Below are positions 15,601 to 30,032 of a stretch of DNA of 64,000 nucleotides, in pieces (within the stretch, counting starts at the first letter, position 1; each line of letters begins with the position of its first letter). This DNA comes from Siniperca chuatsi. Taxonomy: Eukaryota; Chordata; Actinopteri; Centrarchiformes; Sinipercidae. The notes below the pieces were generated by a model. It was not told the origin of the DNA, searched no databases, and saw only the letters and a list, made by a program, of their open reading frames with translations. The position numbers were made by a program, and so were the translations under genes. Where the stretch lies: contig NC_058045.1 in assembly GCF_020085105.1 (NCBI RefSeq), positions 11,417,833 through 11,481,832 of the forward strand, given 5' to 3'.

Positions 15601-18600
15601 TAACATAGACACGAGTTTGATCAAGTAACAGTAACTCTCCAAGTTCAACACCCAATAAACTTGGTGTTATGCTTGAGCCTTCGTTCTCTTTTGATCAGCA
15701 CATTAAAGAAATATTCAAGATTGCCCCTTTTCCACTTACGCAACATAGCTAAAATTAGGGCTTTTCTGTCCTTGGCTGATGCAGAGATCCTAATTCATGC
15801 CTTTGTTTCACGTAGATTGGATCACTGTAACGTTTTGTTATCTGGCCTACCGCGCACTACTACTAAAAGTAGTAATTTTATCTTCCTTCATTGGCTCCCT
15901 ATCCATGTCAGATCAGACTTTAAGGTGCTTCTGATGACTTAAAAATTTGTAAATGGGCTCGCCCCTTCTTATCACTCTAATCATTAAACATTGTGTCCCA
16001 CCCGTGCTCACCGTTCTCAGAATACTGTGTCCTCAGTGTTAAAAAGAAGTCAGCTGGATGCAGGGCCTTTTGCTATCGTGCCCCTTTTCTTTGGAATAAT
16101 CTTCCAGCTGACATCAGACAGTCTGACTCTGTTGAGGCCTTTAAATCTAAACTGAAAACTCACCTATTTGCTTTAACTTTCAATTAGTACTTGTCCTTCC
16201 ATACTTCAGGCCTCGTACCTGTTACCACTTTACTTCTGGAGGGTTGGTCTCAGTCTCAATGAATCTATTAACATTAGTACTTATAGTCCATGTTTATCCT
16301 GCCAATAAGACAACAGACTGCAAATGTTTTGATATTGACTGCATTTCTCTAACTCTCTGCTGTTTTTGTTTCTGTGCCCTTAGAGCTGCCAAGGTGAGGG
16401 TTTTGTATGCTGTACATATTGTAAACCCCTGGGGCAAATTGTGATTTTTGATATTGGGCTATATAAATAAAATTGACATGACTATGCATGTATAGTTAGG
16501 TGCACAGCTATGCAGCAAGCTAAACACACTTCCACTAAAGGCTGAAAACAGCAGATTGCCTCTGAAGTGTTTCCTGGAAGCAGTTGTGAAACTTTGAAAA
16601 TAGTAATGGACAAAAAATTCAATGATAGTGATTGTACAACAAATCATAAAAACGATGAGATTCCATAAACATGAGAGTTAGACCAAAGGTATTGTTAGTG
16701 TAGACACTGGATTCACAAAAGTATAGACTAGCTGTCTATACTTATTGTAATTAGTTACATTGTGCTTCATGTCAGGAAGAAACAAAGTATCTATAGTAAA
16801 CATACACATAAAGTCTGCAAGTGTAAAAGTAAAAAAAGACTAAAAGACACAGTTAGCCAGTAATTCATAATTAGAATGTTGCATACCAACACACAGCTAG
16901 CGTTAGTATTGTGGCTAGCTTGATTAGCAGCAAGCTGATCATAGAAAAACTAAATTCTACTAAGTCACAAAACAACAATCAGTACCTACAGATGTAATGC
17001 TCCAACAAGGGCATTTGGGGGGTAGAGGAAAGATGTCTGTCAATATTTTCCCAGTCACAGATCTGACAAAATGGTGGATGTAACAATGTCAGTTAGCTAA
17101 GCAGCAACTGCTATGGGACTGTGCCAGTAGTGGTTGTTACTAGCAACATTTTTGACCACGTACCTCTAGATTGATATTGATACACAGTGATAACATGGGT
17201 CTTTTTAAGATAGACACACACCAAGAGCATTTTGTAAAAGAAAAATATTAGTCATGTATGAATGAGGGAAGGAAAAGGAAGAGGCCTTCACAGTTCATTT
17301 CACTCAGCTAGAACAGTCAAAATAAGTTGAAGAATTAATGTCACATAACTGTAAGCAGCCTTTCAGAGGACATAGAAATATATATGTTTATATTGTAAAT
17401 GCCGTTAAGCTGCATTTATTCTGTTGTGTTGTAGTGGCAGATGCTTGTGAATACACTTGAACCTTCAAAACAGCAAGAATAGGATTTTTGTTTCTGTGAG
17501 TACATTAAAATAAAACACACCCCAGATAAAGTAGAACTCCTTTATTTTGCCCTTTGTTGATTTCTCATTGAATCAATACTTGACACAGCCCTGCCTACAT
17601 ACTCTTTCTATAGGAAACTTGGGAACATGACAACAAAATAACACCACTTGTGTTTGCAAAACTTGTGTAAATATTAATCCATCTGATACAGGTGTGTATT
17701 TTCAGCTGGTGCCTTGATATGATGAAACAGAGCAGTGAAAATGAGTATCCACACTGTACATGTACGTGTGTGTGCATGTGTGTGTGTGTATACCTGCCTA
17801 CCATTGTCTTTGCCTACGAGGCCGGTGGGAGGGTAGGCCAGGGTGGGGGAGCTCCAGCTGTCTCTCTGACCGGAGCCTCGTGTGTTGCTGTACTCCCAAC
17901 GTTTCTGCTGTAACTGCTGGAGCCAGTAATGCATCACCTGCCTGCTGGGGGCCTGGAAACACAAATGCACACATACACAAGGGTTACTAAAAAGTAACAA
18001 TCAGTAGTCAGTCAGGTTTTAGAGATCAAAAGGTTAAAAGACAAGTCAAACACCAATATAAATGGAATGACACCTTGGCTAGGAAAATGACAACAGCTGT
18101 GGAATTAAATTAAACATGTGAAATAGTTTGAGAGCACTTTAAATAGCAGGTTACTATTCAGATCTGTCATGTGAATGAGCACAGACACTGGTTTCAGTCT
18201 CAGTTCCAGCCTCTGGCCAGCCATGCAAGCTATTTGGTTTTAACTATTGACACCGTCTGCTGAAAATGATGCAGACTTTAGCAGGCAGCCAGGCTGAGTG
18301 AAACCAGAGGCATCTGTCTTGGTACTGAACCGTCACAGTCACATGACAGCAAAGAAGACCAAGTGCAACATCACATGAGATGCTGTGACCCTTTGCAAAG
18401 CCGAGTATGTCATGAAGGCAGATGAGCAAGTAAATCAGAGCCTAAAATTATCTCTGCATGTAAACAGTGGACTGACAGTGTGTTTGAAGCAATCAGCTGA
18501 ATACAGTGTTGATGAAGCTCTTGTCTGGCAAACATGACCCACGTATAGAATAGATTTTTTTCAGCCAGCTTTTCATAAAAGTTGTTAAATCGCATCCCTG

Positions 18601-19092
18601 TCAGCAGAAATATTTGCATAGCCGACTAAAAGCATAGCTGAGAATAACTCTGTCAAGTTAGAATGGGTGTGTCTGCCTTTCCACAATGAGAAAGGAAGTG
18701 GCAAATGACAGCAAAACAGGGTGCTACACATGCAGAAAAGTTTCTCAAGTTACCTTCAGGAGAAACTCCTTCCCGTCCGTGCGGATCTCAAACTGACCCT
18801 CTTCCCCCTCCGCATCGTAGCTGAAGCACGCATCGCCTATTTCGATGTGCCCGAGTGGCAAGGCATCTTGAGGAGTCTTGAAGTAATACAAATAACATTT
18901 CCTCGGATCATACACGAACCACCTCAGCTTGTACCCCCTCAGAGGCCCCTTGCCGGACAGTTTGTTCAAGTAGCCGCACAGCTTGGAGGCCTGCTCCTTC
19001 GTGCCCTCGACATCGGCCACATCCACAGACTTGGAGGCAACAACGCGGGGAACTGTGCAGGAGTTAGCTTCACTGCCATCCTCTTCGTGCAT
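3691..19092 (-). CDS. tbc1d2b: TBC1 domain family member 2B (Rab GTPase-activating protein)
   Basis: Thirteen coding exons chain in frame: 19092-18754, 17952-17802, 14077-13903, 12633-12482, 12215-11962, 8792-8367, 8234-8124, 7910-7714, 7099-6605, 6522-6405, 6120-5935, 4203-4082, 3886-3691. They give about 973 residues (human about 963). The N terminus is a PH domain ([20 protein letters not shown], then [20 protein letters not shown]). A linker and a coiled coil follow ([34 protein letters not shown]). The C-terminal TBC domain starts near residue 660 and keeps both RabGAP catalytic motifs: IELDLLR (arginine finger near R726) and GYCQG (glutamine near Q763). The protein ends in an acidic SDDEEDN. 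The family acts on Rab GTPases in endosomal traffic and autophagy. I chose 2B over TBC1D2 by overall similarity and by the neighbours sh2d7 and cib2. The start is the first ATG before the PH domain. Introns carry several transposon relics. Confidence 0.96.
3887..4081 (-). other. tbc1d2b last intron
   Basis: Short intron between the penultimate exon (ending in the codon part AG of a split arginine) and the last coding exon. It has a GT donor reading GTACAG and an acceptor TTTTCCAG. It contains nothing else of note. Confidence 0.8.
4550..5560. repeat. Interspersed repeat, class uncertain (tbc1d2b intron)
   Basis: This part of the 1.7 kb intron between tbc1d2b exons 11 and 12 has the texture of a sequence I recall as common in percomorph genomes, including phrases such as GTGACTAGCTGGTGAACATA, TGGATATGTAAATAGCAAAC and CACTGCCACCAAGTGGCCAC. 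I see no transposase or reverse transcriptase frame and no clear terminal repeats, so I cannot assign a class. The boundaries are approximate. Confidence 0.4.
9600..10500 (+). mobile_element. 3' end of a non-LTR retrotransposon with ATTCTG tail
   Basis: A frame ending at 9995 (residues such as [20 protein letters not shown] and [20 protein letters not shown]) matches the C-terminal tail seen in fish LINE reverse transcriptase ORFs. About 500 bases of AT-rich 3' UTR follow, then GGGGATCAATAAAGTATTTC and a tail of TCTGAT units ending near 10500. Only the 3' end is present, the usual result of 5' truncation on insertion. It lies in tbc1d2b intron 5 on the opposite strand to the gene. The exact clade is uncertain. 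Confidence 0.7.
11050..11520. repeat. Interspersed teleost repeat with GCTAGCATG ends
   Basis: This segment contains phrases I recall as repeated very often in percomorph genomes: CAGCTGAGGCTGATGGGAAT, GTCATTAGTCTTGCAGGTAT, TTCATCCTGAGGGGGACATG and CATACCAAATTTTTATGTCA. An AAAT microsatellite lies inside at about 11415-11435. GCTAGCA motifs occur near both ends. No protein is encoded. The class (probably a non-autonomous element) is not evident from the sequence. Confidence 0.5.
11704..11885 (-). mobile_element. Second LINE 3' tail, inverted relative to 9600-10500
   Basis: Read on the minus strand, this piece repeats the 3' UTR and tail of the element at 9600-10500: cCACCTGaTACTTAATTTATT, GCTAGTACTTTCTCCTGTG, GGCGAGCTACTGTAACAAAG, then ATCAATAAAGTATTTCTGAT. 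Differences are scattered single bases. It holds only the last 180 bases or so of the element. It sits in the same tbc1d2b intron as the first copy, with about 1.2 kb between them. Confidence 0.75.
14700..16490 (+). mobile_element. Degenerate LINE (CR1/L2/Rex1-like reverse transcriptase relic)
   Basis: Across several frames this region reads as a broken reverse transcriptase: [18 protein letters not shown] near 15005, [19 protein letters not shown] near 15180, [14 protein letters not shown] near 15355, then the C-terminal part [20 protein letters not shown] and [19 protein letters not shown] near 15775-15930. Stops and frameshifts interrupt it throughout, and the catalytic YADD-type block is damaged, so it is dead. 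The 3' end reads TTGGGCTATATAAATAAAAT, typical of fish L2-like elements. It lies in tbc1d2b intron 2 on the opposite strand. Confidence 0.85.
17759..17791. repeat. TG-rich microsatellite beside tbc1d2b exon 2
   Basis: An interrupted (TG)n run, (CA)n on the gene strand, lies just downstream of the exon 2 donor site of tbc1d2b, about 10 bases into the intron. Confidence 0.85.
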
Positions 19093-19223
19093 CTTTCCTC
19101 GAAGTTTCTTCTTCGTGCGGTACAGCGGATGCCCACTACTGTTACCATCCGCATGACTGCCTGCTTCTTGGAGACGGGAGCATGGGAGATGTAGTTTATT
19201 TCAACGGTGACGTGGTGGCCGAC

Positions 19224-19273
<50 letters not shown>
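19224..19273. repeat. Compound (GT)n(GA)n microsatellite upstream of the tbc1d2b start
   Basis: On the tbc1d2b strand this is a (CT)n run followed by (AC)n, about 130 bases upstream of the start codon, so it is probably in the 5' leader or core promoter. I see no TATA box near it. Confidence 0.9.
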
Positions 19274-19644
19274 CAGCAGCACCGCTGGGTGGTGGTGTTT
19301 GACCAGATATGCAACCTGAGATCCTCCTGCTGCTGGAAATGGTGAAAAAAAAATACATCTGGAAAACCTATTACAAGTAGAAGTAAAGGGCCAAAGAGAA
19401 GAATAGCTCCTGTTTTGCTGTTTAGTTAAAGACGTATTCAATTGTGGACAAAGCCTAATTCAAATCCCCATAATCGGAGATAATAAAATAATGAAAATGC
19501 CCAAAATTGGAGATATTAAACAAAATACAAATACATAAACTACTCAGGTGAACATGACTGGATTCATCAATTAGGGCAAAAATTTGCAGTTGGGCCCCCA
19601 ATGCTCACAGCAGATCTACATGGCAGCTTCAACATATGCCCAGT

Positions 19645-19790
19645 AACCCAGTGGAAGAAGTATTCTGTTATAATAAACTGATCACAGATTTTATATGTAA
19701 AATCGTAATCTGATAAGTAACTAGTACTGTAACTATAGCTGTGAAATAAATGTGGAGTGAAAAGCCAACCAGCATTTCTTTGCTGGAATA
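19645..19790 (-). mobile_element. MITE fragment of the family at 56228-56760
   Basis: The sequence GTGGAAGAAGTATTCTGTTA, followed by CTAGTACTGTAACTATAGCT and GAAATAAATGTGGAGTGAAA, matches the reverse complement of parts of the full copy near 56.5 kb (end motif GTGGAAGAAGTA and the ACTAGT...AAATAAATGTAG block). The interior is deleted and the far end is missing. Confidence 0.5.
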
Positions 19791-20418
19791 GTAGAACTTG
19801 ACCCCAAGTTTCTCTGTGTCAGTTAGTTTGTGGTAACCAAAAGCAACAATATTTAAGTATATGCACCATGTGACCACAATATAAAACTAAAATACTAAAG
19901 GTCTTAAAACTGGACTCGACACAGAGCCTGTGTAAAACACATGGCCATGAGATGAGATAATAATGCAGGACCCGCTTAAGTAGATTTTGTACTTTAGTGG
20001 TGCAAATTGCAATCAATCAAATGGCCAAAACCAACTAATTTGTAATGAACCTGAGATGCTTGGAGGCCTCAGGGCAGTTGCCCACTTTGTGTGGTAATCC
20101 ATCATATCTCCATCATATTTTCATGCTTTCAGGACAGTTGAAGGATTACATTCTCCTCTACAGGATAGCAAAACTATCTGATGTTTGAAATGTAGTGTGT
20201 CACTGAGCTGAAACAAAATTCTACCACCACAACAACAGCAATACTTTATTTTCTCACCCCATGTTGAATGTAAAATTCTATTCTGCAAAGTAACTATACA
20301 ACTACCGATACATGCAGTAAAGTGAAAAGTAAACTGTTGGGCATTCTGGTGGCCTAGTACTTAAGATGAAGTAGGAAAAAACGTGAAAATCCAGAAATAC
20401 AAGATCAGCACCTAAAAC

Positions 20419-20943
20419 TGTCATAGTTTTGGGGTTTTTGTCCTGTTTCCTGTTTTACTTTGTAGTGTTCTCCTCTCCTCCTGTGTCTTGTGGTTTTACT
20501 TCCTGTCTTTGTTTGCGTTCCCTCCAGTTTCGATTGTTAGCCCCGCCTTGATTGATTGCACCTGTGTCTCATTGTCTCCCCTACCTAAGTATATTTAGTC
20601 CGGGTTCCCCACCCTTTGTTCATTGTTGGTTTGTTGTCCTTGTCATGTGCATTTTCCTTTGTACTTTGTTCCCATGTCAAGCATCCTGGCATGTCTTATC
20701 TGTGAGTTCTGTTGAGTTGGTTCTTTGTTCTCTTGGACCTTACCTGGATTATGGACTTTTGAACTTTGCCTGCTCCCTATTGGATTTGTTTGCCTAGTAG
20801 GAGCGATTCCCTAGTTTTGACCACTGCCTGCCGGAAACACGTGTAAGCCTTTATTCTCTATTAAATCATTGCACTTTACCAGCCTGCTTCCGTTGCCTAC
20901 ATTTAGGTCCTATTCCTTGTGTTCCCTGTTCCATTGCGTGACA
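20419..20943 (+). mobile_element. Probable solo LTR or LTR-like element
   Basis: The block begins TGTCATAG and ends GCGTGACA, so its termini TGTCA/TGACA form a short inverted repeat of the TG...CA type found at LTR ends. It is T-rich with many TTCCTGT and TTTGTT runs, contains a TATATTTAGTC box near 20590 and an ATTAAA hexamer near 20860, as U3-R-U5 would. AGCAC occurs at 20407-20411 and directly after the 3' end at 20944-20948, a possible target duplication, but seven extra bases separate the left copy from the TG. No internal retroviral gene is present. Confidence 0.45.
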
Positions 20944-23615
20944 AGCACATGACAAAAACATTTTATGCACAGTACTTAAAAAAATGAATTTAGTTACTAC
21001 TCTTGTAGCTCTTTGTAGGAGCTACATGGTAGATTTTACAAGGTTTGTTTATTTATCATTTTACAACACAGGTGTGCAAAACAGCTTTTTTTTTTATCAC
21101 ATGTTGACATGCACTTAAATGTTGACAGTGTGACTCATACAGTAAAACTTTTTAGCCTGTTGAAATATGCAGAGATGAACAAGCTGTTCAAGATCCTTTA
21201 GGTTGATTGATGGTTGTAGACCTGGCCATGCTATGACATGATGCATGTGGGTCATGAAAAGTAAACAGTAGATGACTGGTCTTATGCTTCGAAATACTTG
21301 TTTGTTGTTGTTCCCATTTAAACAATTCTTAAAATGATATTGGAGCTTGTTTTTAATTTCAATACAGTGAAACACAAACACCTTCTGTAACTTGTTTTGT
21401 TACATGATTATTTTGGTCAGATTGAACTTTTGGGAGAATTCAGTTGTTTGTGAGGATGCTTGTTTCACCCTCAGGTTCAAAGGAACAAGTAAGCAAAAGC
21501 GACATGATTTTGTTCTGACATTTTACAGGCATCAACTGACTTGTAACTTTTTTTTTTTTTTTTTAAAAGACCCACATTTACCCCCCCCGAAAAAGATCTT
21601 GAAGTGCCTCTGTCTGGTAACCATCTGATAACTGCTTCCTTTTTATATATCCGTTTACCTCACAGCTGCTGTAGCTAAAATACATTTGTATGTTGGTTGC
21701 GCACTGATAATAGTTAATTGTTGAATGGATTCTTTATAAACATGGAACCAGTGATAACATATGACCCCAAACCTCTCAACACCCCCAGAGGAGCATATAA
21801 TGACTCACAAAGACACTTAAAACCAACAGATAGCACTGTTGAGAAGATGTTGAAATTCTAGCTCATGGTACTGTAGCAATACTTAGTCATACTGTACATG
21901 GAACATGAGAATACAATTATTGAGTAAATGGTGGTGGGGTAGATGGATGATAAACTTATAATTTCTATTATATGAAAAGTGTTGGGGAAACAGTAAACTG
22001 AAGACATTCATAACCACACTGATTACACTTCAAGAAACAGATTTTGATCAGCTGTGCATAGGGAAAAGTAGCAGTATGTCTTCTGAGATCAAAGTTGGAG
22101 CAATGTTAACATTGGGGAATTCTGAAATCCAGTCTCATCCCGCTCAGTATGACAGACTCTTTCTGGTTATTGTCTCTGCCCCCTACAGGGAGTTCCTACT
22201 GCTCGCCACTGAGCAGAAACCATAGATCATTCATGACTGTCTCAGCCATGGGGGGAATGAGTTAGCCATTATTTAGAACAGCCTTAAAAACAAGGCTGGC
22301 AAATATCTCATTAGTTTTGTTTATGCCTTCTGAAAACTCTGTATACATAGTGACTCTTCCCAAATATTTCCATTTCTCTCACACATTTGGTCCCACCTTA
22401 TCAACTATGATCCGGATTTATTGCAAACCCAGGTCAGAAAACACAAAAGATCAACTGCTGACGCAACGTATATCTCCCATTACTACAGTAATCAGACAGT
22501 ATGGGTAAAACCTCTCCTCTTGCAAACCAATGCTCATGTTCACACAAACCACAATTTCTGTACAGCCTACTTTCCATTTCTCTTCAGGAAGCTCGTGCTT
22601 CGTTCAGCAGCCCTTAGTCGTCTCTGTCATGCAAATGAGCTGTATGAACTCTGCCTTGCCATTGCTGAGCACCACTGCTTTCCAAGCCAGTGGAAAAATA
22701 TGTGTAATTGTAAATGTCATCTGTCTATATCTCCCATGTAGGGTCACACTCCCTCAGAACACCTTGGGTTGGAGGGTACAGACTGTTCAGAAGTTGAAGT
22801 ATTTCAGTGTTTGCTGAAATGACACCAGGTTCAAACCACAAACTGGCAATCTCAAGGAAAGGTATGTACTCCTAAATAACTCTCCTTATAATAACAGTAT
22901 CTGAGCTTTACATTGAACTGAGAATAAAGTATTATTGTCCATTACGATTTTATATCTAGGTATTGAAAGGAATTGCTGCATACTGTGCAGACAACAGAAA
23001 CCCAGATCTGAGAGGATCTGCCACTTTTCAGGGTTAAGGACAAAGGATCAGAGTCAAAGACATACAAAATCACCCTGCCTTAGGACCTGTCTGACGTTTT
23101 GCTTCAAGGTAAGTGCTGTTACTAGATCCCCACCACGCTCGACCAAAACTGGTCCCTTACTGTGTTAATGATTAAATTATTAACCCTATAGGCCTATCTC
23201 CATGCAAAGTAACAGTTTGCCTAACATCAGCGTGACATTACAGTAGAGGAGAGGTCAATGTAAATAAGTCTTGTTGTATGAAAAGGGAAAACCGTCTTAT
23301 TTTGCGTGTGAATGGACTTTGGACATTGTGGATTCTGAATAGTTTTTGTGGCCCATGTTAAATGTGATTTAACAGTGAAGAAATATTGTACAGTATATTA
23401 AAACATGTAAGTTAAAGTTCACACATGAATGATCAGGTTTTTCCTGCAGCACCAGTATTAAACTATTACAATGAGAACACTGAGCTACTTAGTCTCTGGT
23501 TGACGCCTCGTGGAAAATAAGCAAATTAGACTGTTTGAAATCCAGCCTCACTGCATACGTTGGGAAATGAATGCTGGTTGTCATCATCGGCTGTCTGTGT
23601 GACTTGACTGATTAG

Positions 23616-26457
<2,842 letters not shown>

Positions 26458-26717
26458 AGAGGTTACCTTACCAGCTACTAAAGAAAATGTTCACTAATTT
26501 TACTGACACTACAGTGGTCCTGCCATAATACACACTGTGAAAGCTTCTGTTATATATTCAACATGGGCTTACATGCTCATAGCTATTCAAATGTCTTATG
26601 TATTTTTTGCTTTTAATGTAATTATTTAAAAACGATAATGCATTTACATTTTCTTTTCCACATGTAAGCCAATGAGCTAAACAAAATATTGTATACTGAA
26701 ATTTTGAGAAAAATGTC

Positions 26718-26723
26718 ATTAAA
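26718..26723 (+). terminator. Probable poly(A) signal of sh2d7
   Basis: ATTAAA about 260 bases after the sh2d7 stop codon, in AT-rich sequence. No closer AATAAA was seen. Confidence 0.45.
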
Positions 26724-26729
26724 CACAAA

Positions 26730-29220
26730 TCCATAAATGAGATTCAAAAAGGAAAACTCACAACTCTTCTTTCTCAAATGATTTTATCGATTCAACTTCA
26801 GAGAGAACAGGTACTTTATTATCTTCTATCATCTGTAGCTCTTTTACTGTCTAATTATTGTTTTAGAAGTAGTCACTAAAACAACAGTAACTAATACTTC
26901 AAAGGCCTTTCTGTGTACTTGAATGCTTTACTTGCTCAGTTATCTAAGCAATTAAATACAGGAACAGTTGCTGTACAATTTTATGCAGAGGTAAAGAAAC
27001 AAGGTGTTTCCCCTGCAAGTGTGGAAATGCAAATCAGGACATATTAACCCACTAAAATATCAAATCATTTGAAAGATCAACAATATTGACATTTGTCATT
27101 TTCTTTCACAACTTAAATCTAGATGATAAAGTGTCACTGGAAAACAGAAGGAAATGTGTTATAACAGATAAACAAGACGGACAAAACAGACATAAGATGC
27201 TAAGTGCCTGATTGTGTATCACTGGGTTTGTGCACCTGTGAATAACACTCAACAAAAAAAGTCCACTTACTTCTTCTGGAGTTTTTAGCCATATCTCATG
27301 GCCCTCATCAGCGGGTTGAGTTTGCTCAGTTATCATGGAGAATTAAGTATTTATAAATAAATACTTAATTGCTAAAAAAAAAAGATTAATCAAGATAAAT
27401 ACTTCATAATTAATTTTCAGATAGAATGGGGAGACACGTTTTTTTTTTTTAATATGATCTGTTTAGTCAGTTTTTCATTATCCGTTTATACACATCCGCT
27501 TATACACCAGTTATGGAGGAGTTATGGTTGTTGACAAATACATTAGACACTTAACAGTTTCTCTGTCTGAGCTTGCAACTCTATACTGCAGTGACTGTGT
27601 GTTATGAACAATTTATTGTTAATATACTGCTTATAAATGCTGAATAGGGTAGGGTTAAAATAAAGTATCACTGTCTTGTTGTTAACAATATATCAATTTC
27701 AAGAAAAAGTAAATATGCAGGAAACATTGATACAGTACACAGCAGCACCGACTTCCACAAGTATCTCTTTGTCTGCCATTGAGCAGTTTTTAAGGCCTCC
27801 ACTGTCATCACACTGTGAAAGCTTAAGGCACCATCTTAAATCAGATCAAATTAAAACAGACAAGGTCCCATGGAGTGACATCAGCGTGAGTTTCACACAC
27901 TGTTTGGCCGCTCTCAACCTCAGAAACAGTTCCTTACAGTAATGGCTGCTTTACAGCCCCAGTATCACATTGCACCAGAAGCTTCTCTGCAGGAATCATA
28001 ATTAACAGATGTTCTCTGTGAGACCAGTAATTAATGAAGCCACACAATCAGCACTGTATTACCCTGAATATTTGATACTGCCCTCATAAAGGGAACTGGA
28101 GATAATGGAATGATGAATTAACTGGCTGCTCTGATGACTGCACACTGTTTAACTGACTTCAACATCCTCCTCTTTCAGGCAAAATAAGACTCAATATCAA
28201 CTTTTAATTTTTCATAGATGGCAGTGTCCGTGAGAGAAATTATACCATCCACCAACGTGGCTCTATTTTCTACATTCATATTTTCGTGTTAATCTGCATG
28301 CATGTTTTTTTTGTCTGCTGTCTCACACAAGATCCAGCCTGAACAGTAGACTATCACACAAAATGTGTTGCAGTGTTTGTTATTTCCAATAGCTAACAGG
28401 AAAGAAACTGCCTCCTCAACAACACACTTGAGAAAAAATGGTCTAGGTCTGTGCTGGTTGCTTGTTATGTTATGTTGCTTTGGCCTTCAGCTAGTGTCAG
28501 TGCCAATTTCTACTTTGTAACTGCTCTGTATTTCTCAGACTCAGCACCAATAAACCAGGTCATATTTATTTAGCAGCCATTGCACTTGGTGGCAAAATCA
28601 TAAAGATGACTCAGATGTGACTGTTAGCAGATGCACAGCCTGAACATCTTAGTGACTGATAACAAAATGTTCTGCGTATGTGGCTCCCCAACATCCACTT
28701 GCACAGTATGACTCACTAGTACAACCTGAAAATATGAACTGTACATAAACCACACAGTACGCTCCACATGTACCTGATGCAAATCTGTACCCTACAGCCC
28801 AGAAACCAGGACCTGTTAATCGTCAACTGACACAACCAAGGCCATTTTCTCCAGCTCTCCCGTTGAGATTAACTGTGTGTGCAGGATGTAATCATGCTTC
28901 CGAGTGCTGAAGCAGCTCACTCCTAATGATCACATCCTGCTTAACAAGTTATTACAGCTTATATGATGGGCTATGCAGAGGCACCGTCATTTCCTGATCT
29001 TTACTGTGCACACTGCTTGATCATCATGGGTGGGTGGGTTGAGTTGAACTGGTTATATGAACGGGATATTACTGAACCCATTAAAGTTGCAGGTCAGGCT
29101 AGACACTTGAAATGATTAGTTTCTGGTTAACAGACAGAGCGCCTATATTTAAGGATTTTTTCGGGATTTTTCAATGACAACAATAAACCTCTCAAATGCA
29201 TTCACACAAAGTAATTCACT
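26730..29220. other. Intergenic region between convergent sh2d7 and cib2
   Basis: No gene recognised. It contains a 30-base palindrome at 27341-27370 and poly-A and poly-T tracts. A minus-strand frame at 27336-27270 ends in a good donor (GAAGAA|GTAAGT), but I could not link it to other exons or to a known family. Confidence 0.5.
27341..27370. repeat. 30-base AT-rich palindrome
   Basis: AATTAAGTATTTAT is followed by AA and then its exact reverse complement ATAAATACTTAATT. The arms are 14 bases and match perfectly. It could form a cruciform or, if transcribed, a hairpin. Confidence 0.9.
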
Positions 29221-29242
29221 CTGAACACAGAAAAAAAAAACA

Positions 29243-29248
29243 TTTATT
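29243..29248 (-). terminator. Probable poly(A) signal of cib2
   Basis: Minus-strand AATAAA about 790 bases past the cib2 stop codon, followed on that strand by a T-rich stretch. It implies a 3' UTR of about 0.8 kb. Confidence 0.4.
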
Positions 29249-30032
29249 CAAAGTAAGACAAATACCTGAAGTCACATAAAATACTGTAACGTGTATCCAA
29301 AAGATGGCTGTATGTAATATCTCATGATATTGGCTGAGGCAGAAGATGAAAGCTACCAAAATTTGTTCAGATGACAGAGCCCTTCATTTAACTGGAGAAC
29401 AGTAAGATGTGATTGTCATCATGTCCCAGTTCCACAAACAAAAAATACAACCTAAAATGACTAAAAGCAATACACTGCATGTACAAATATTGCATAGCTC
29501 ATATAAAATATCTGTATGCCCTTCATGCCAATGCTGTGTTTTCATTCACTTCAAGCTTTGTCCTTAGCCTTATAAATACTAATTATCTAGTGTGTCATTG
29601 TAGGAAGACTTCTCTGGGGGTATCTCATGTGCCGTATAGGTAGATATGCATTTTATGCATTCTTGAATGTGCTCAATAAGCAGTAATCCAGAGTCTGGCT
29701 AATTTCGAACTTGTTTCATTGACCATTTTTCAACCTTAAAATGTGGAAAGAATAGCCTTTTCTCCCAACAAGAGACCAATCAAGGTCAAGCCCTTTTATA
29801 GGTGGTGAAAGGAAAATACATTTTCATCTACAGTAAAGAAAATCAGGATCCAGGATTCAGTATTTTGCTTTTTAACTAAGAGCAGATTTCACTGAGGCCG
29901 GAGAGGACTGATGTATGATTTTTTTGACGATGGGAGTGGGAGACAGGCACTGTGCTGTGGCCAGGACAGAGTGCAGGTAGAGTCCTGAGGTTCACCACAC
30001 TGCCGACCTTGGAAACTTTCCACGGAGCCCTC

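Noticed and set aside
18966-19441. Minus-strand frames rich in SLSLSLS and HTHTH
   Set aside because: These are translations of the (CT)n(AC)n microsatellite and an alternative frame of tbc1d2b exon 1.
22317-22817. Three overlapping plus-strand frames upstream of sh2d7
   Set aside because: Residue composition is random-looking, the frames overlap, and none matches a family or chains to the sh2d7 exons.
27106-27336. Minus-strand frame beginning MITEQTQPADEGHEIWLKTP with a good donor after PEE
   Set aside because: The donor-like GAAGAA|GTAAGT is attractive, but no downstream exon in frame or known family was found. It may be part of a repeat.
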